Made by a program: the position numbers and the translations under genes. A stretch of 64,000 nt of DNA from Pseudomonas putida (GTDB lineage: Bacteria > Pseudomonadota > Gammaproteobacteria > Pseudomonadales > Pseudomonadaceae): the NCBI RefSeq assembly GCF_001976065.1, contig NZ_MNAH01000003.1:1-64000 (forward strand), read 5' to 3'. Position 1 is the first letter of the stretch, and every line of letters begins with the position of its first letter. A model generated the notes under the pieces. That model made no database searches. It was not told the origin of the DNA and saw only the letters and a program-made list of their open reading frames with translations. This document shows positions 61,991 through 64,000 of the stretch, in pieces.

Positions 61991-62185
61991 GTAGGGGCAG
62001 AAAAAAGGGGCTACATTATGCCGCCGTACGCCTCGTGTAGCAATGCGCGCCTGTCGTGCGATCCGTAACAATTTTCCCTTCAAAAAAATCACGCATCGCT
62101 GAAGCCCAATGAAACCGGGGCTTTCAGCGCAGTCAATTTTTTGGAGACAACGCTACCTTATCCGTAACCCTCCGTAACACCTGCT

Positions 62186-62252
62186 GGTTTTACCACTACA
62201 TATTCCGGTTTTTCCGGTAAAAAACCGTGGTTTTTTGTCTTTACCACTACAT
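62186..62252. promoter_or_regulatory. Direct repeats and hairpin in the gap-mfd intergenic region
   Basis: TACCACTACAT occurs at 62191-62201 and again at 62242-62252, both in TTTACCACTACAT, spaced 51 bases, about five helical turns. Between them GGTTTTT and AAAAAACC pair around CCGGT (62206-62227). Two TCCGTAAC copies lie at 62160-62178. The 363-base region (61991-62353) serves divergent gap and mfd. It may hold regulator sites; no factor can be assigned. Confidence 0.4.
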
Positions 62253-62353
62253 TTCGCCAAACCTGCGTAATAGACACAGTCTGCAACTGACAGGCGGCAC
62301 CCGGGACCGCTACAATTACCGACTTTGTCGCAACGCTTGGAGCTCAACCTTCC

Positions 62354-64000
62354 GTGCCCGTTCTGCGTCTACCGCTTCTCCCTGCCGCGGCAGGTAAACA
62401 GCACTGGGGCAACCTGCCCGGTGCCGCCCTGAGCCTGGCTATTGCCGAGGCCGCCAGCGCTGCCAAGCGCTTCACCCTGCTGCTCACCGCCGACAGCCAA
62501 AGTGCCGAACGGCTGGAACAGGAGCTGAGTTTCTTCGCCCCGGATTTGCCCGTGCTGCATTTCCCCGACTGGGAAACCCTGCCCTACGACCTGTTCTCGC
62601 CGCACCAGGACATCATTTCCCAGCGCATCGCCAGCCTGTACCGGCTGCCCGAGCTGTCGCACGGCGTGCTGGTGGTGCCGATCACCACCGCTTTGCACCG
62701 CCTGGCGCCGACCAAGTTCCTGCTCGGCAGCAGCCTGGTGCTGGATGTCGGCCAGAAGCTCGACGTCGAGCAAATGCGCACCCGCCTGGAGGCCACCGGC
62801 TATCGCTACGTCGATACCGTGTACGAGCATGGCGAATTCACCGTGCGCGGCTCGCTGATCGACCTGTTCCCGATGGGCAGCAAGTTGCCGTATCGCATCG
62901 ACCTGTTCGATGACGAAATCGAGACCCTGCGCACCTTCGACCCGGAAAACCAGCGCTCCATCGACAAGGTCGATTCGGTCAAGCTGCTGCCGGCCAAGGA
63001 ATTCCCGCTGCAGAAAGAGGCGGTCACCCGCTTCAAGGCGCGCTTTCGCGAGCGCTTCGATGTCGACTTCCGGCGCTGCCCGATCTTCCAGGACCTGAGC
63101 AGCGGGATTACCCCGGCCGGTATCGAGTACTACCTGCCGCTGTTCTTCGAAGAAACCTCGACCCTGTTCGATTACCTGCCCCAGGACACCCAGGTGTTTT
63201 CCCTGCCAGGCATCGAACAGGCGGCGGAAAACTTCTGGAACGACGTGCGCAATCGCTACGAAGAGCGACGCGTCGACCCATCCCGTCCATTATTGCCACC
63301 CGCCGAGCTGTTCCTGCCGGTGGAAGACTGCTTCGCGCGCCTGAAAAACTGGCCGCGGGTGGTGGCAAGTCAACAGGACGTGGAAACCGGCGCCGGCCGC
63401 GAACGCTTCCCGGCCCGGGAACTGCCGAACCTGGCCATCGAAGCCAAGGCCACGCAACCCTTGGCGGCGCTGGCCGGTTTCCTCGACGAGTTCCCCGGTC
63501 GCGTACTGTTTACCGCCGAGTCCGCGGGCCGTCGCGAGGTGCTGCTGGAACTGCTCGAACGCCTGAAGCTGCGACCCAAGACCGTCGACAGCTGGCCAGA
63601 CTTCGTCGCCGGCAAGGACCGCCTGGCGATCACCATCGCGCCGCTGGACGAAGGTTTGCTACTGGACGACCCGGCCCTGGCGCTGGTCGCCGAAAGCCCG
63701 CTGTTCGGCCAGCGCGTGATGCAGCGCCGGCGCCGCGAAAAACGCGCCGACGCCAACAACGATGCGGTCATCAAGAACCTCACCGAACTGCGCGAAGGCG
63801 CGCCGGTGGTGCATATCGATCACGGTGTCGGGCGCTACCTGGGCCTGGCCACCCTGGAAATCGACAACCAGACCGCCGAATTCCTCGCCCTGGAATACGC
63901 CGAAGGCGCCAAGCTCTACGTGCCGGTGGCCAACCTGCACCTGATCGCCCGCTACACCGGCAGCGACGACGCCCTCGCCCCGCTGCATCGCCTGGGCTCC
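62354..64000 (+). CDS. mfd: Transcription-repair coupling factor, N-terminal part
   Basis: 549 codons are visible and the frame runs off the right edge; the whole protein is about 1150 residues. Mfd removes RNA polymerase stalled at lesions and recruits UvrA. The UvrB-homology domain is seen (TLPYDLFSPHQDIISQRIASL, GTRxSLIDLFP-like VRGSLIDLFPMGS, LFFEETSTLFDYLP) followed by the RNA-polymerase interaction domain (LREGAPVVHIDHGVGRYLGLATLE, YAEGAKLYVPVANLHLIARYTG). The helicase domain lies outside the window. GTG start at 62354 (MPVLRLPLLPAAGKQHWG). It is divergent from gap. Confidence 0.97.
   Translation, partial: MPVLRLPLLPAAAGKQHWGNLPGAALSLAIAEAASAAKRFTLLLTADSQSAERLEQELSFFAPDLPVLHFPDWETLPYDLFSPHQDIISQRIASLYRLPELSHGVLVVPITTALHRLAPTKFLLGSSLVLDVGQKLDVEQMRTRLEATGYRYVDTVYEHGEFTVRGSLIDLFPMGSKLPYRIDLFDDEIETLRTFDPENQRSIDKVDSVKLLPAKEFPLQKEAVTRFKARFRERFDVDFRRCPIFQDLSSGITPAGIEYYLPLFFEETSTLFDYLPQDTQVFSLPGIEQAAENFWNDVRNRYEERRVDPSRPLLPPAELFLPVEDCFARLKNWPRVVASQQDVETGAGRERFPARELPNLAIEAKATQPLAALAGFLDEFPGRVLFTAESAGRREVLLELLERLKLRPKTVDSWPDFVAGKDRLAITIAPLDEGLLLDDPALALVAESPLFGQRVMQRRRREKRADANNDAVIKNLTELREGAPVVHIDHGVGRYLGLATLEIDNQTAEFLALEYAEGAKLYVPVANLHLIARYTGSDDALAPLHRLGS

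Noticed and set aside
62153..62347. 64-codon cysteine-rich frame on the minus strand between gap and mfd
   Set aside because: No ribosome site and it covers the repeats of a divergent promoter region; composition follows the intergenic DNA.

Overview
The window looks like a chromosomal stretch of a Pseudomonas, most likely of the P. fluorescens group. The coding sequence is GC-rich and biased to GC-ending codons. Small Pseudomonas-specific families occur (DUF6124, DUF6555, a BmtA-like metallothionein). Typical REP/REPIN repeats with a TGTGGGAGCGGGCTTGCTCGCGA-type core (split here as TGTGGGAGCGGG + CTTGCTCGCGA) sit between many genes. Two blocks match my memory of P. aeruginosa gene order: tal-rssC-rssB-vacJ...queF-cupredoxin-copRS (around PA2796-PA2810) and lolE-lolD-lolC-pilZ-gdpD-sth-apbE...gap-mfd (around PA2986-PA3002). 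No tRNA, rRNA, CRISPR array or insertion sequence was seen.

Layout. 1-2.4 kb: the edge of a type VI secretion locus, with a DUF2235/Tle1-like lipase effector running off the left end behind a vgrG stub. 2.6-6.3 kb: small accessory genes, and a ParD-like antitoxin translationally coupled to a second methionine aminopeptidase. 6.6-11.2 kb: ornithine decarboxylase, PotE antiporter and a periplasmic amino-acid binding protein, a likely ornithine/putrescine acid-stress module. 11.2-24.5 kb: mixed metabolic genes (TSUP transporter, aldo-keto reductase, DNA polymerase II, CBS protein, two GSTs, a flavin monooxygenase, a zinc-type HemB) and a secreted protein made of eight 13-residue repeats. 24.7-26.8 kb: selD-selU. 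27-33.5 kb: small proteins, metallothionein, a DMT pair with its LysR regulator, an antiporter and a large chemoreceptor. 33.8-42.5 kb: transaldolase, RssB/RssC, MlaA, QueF and the copper CopRS system with a divergent cupredoxin. 42.6-49.9 kb: the lipoprotein-sorting LolCDE complex, a PilZ protein, a phosphodiesterase, soluble transhydrogenase and ApbE.

Between apbE and gap, where I recall the nqr operon in P. aeruginosa, there is instead an accessory island (50-60.3 kb). Half is a tightly overlapping four-gene operon: membrane-fusion protein, alpha/alpha-toroid glycosidase-like protein, BcsA-like processive glycosyltransferase with a C-terminal PilZ-like domain, and a NodT-type outer-membrane channel. 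It reads as a synthase-dependent exopolysaccharide system with an unusual export route. The other half is a type VI effector module: a PAAR-like protein, a PAAR-toxin_44 effector, and an array of paralogous membrane-anchored putative immunity genes joined by ATGA overlaps, one frameshifted and one reduced to its C-terminus. The window closes with gap and the first 549 codons of mfd.

The strongest candidates for new biology are the exopolysaccharide operon, the toxin_44/immunity array, the ParD-like/Map pair, the 13-residue repeat protein and the structured leader of the DUF6124 gene.
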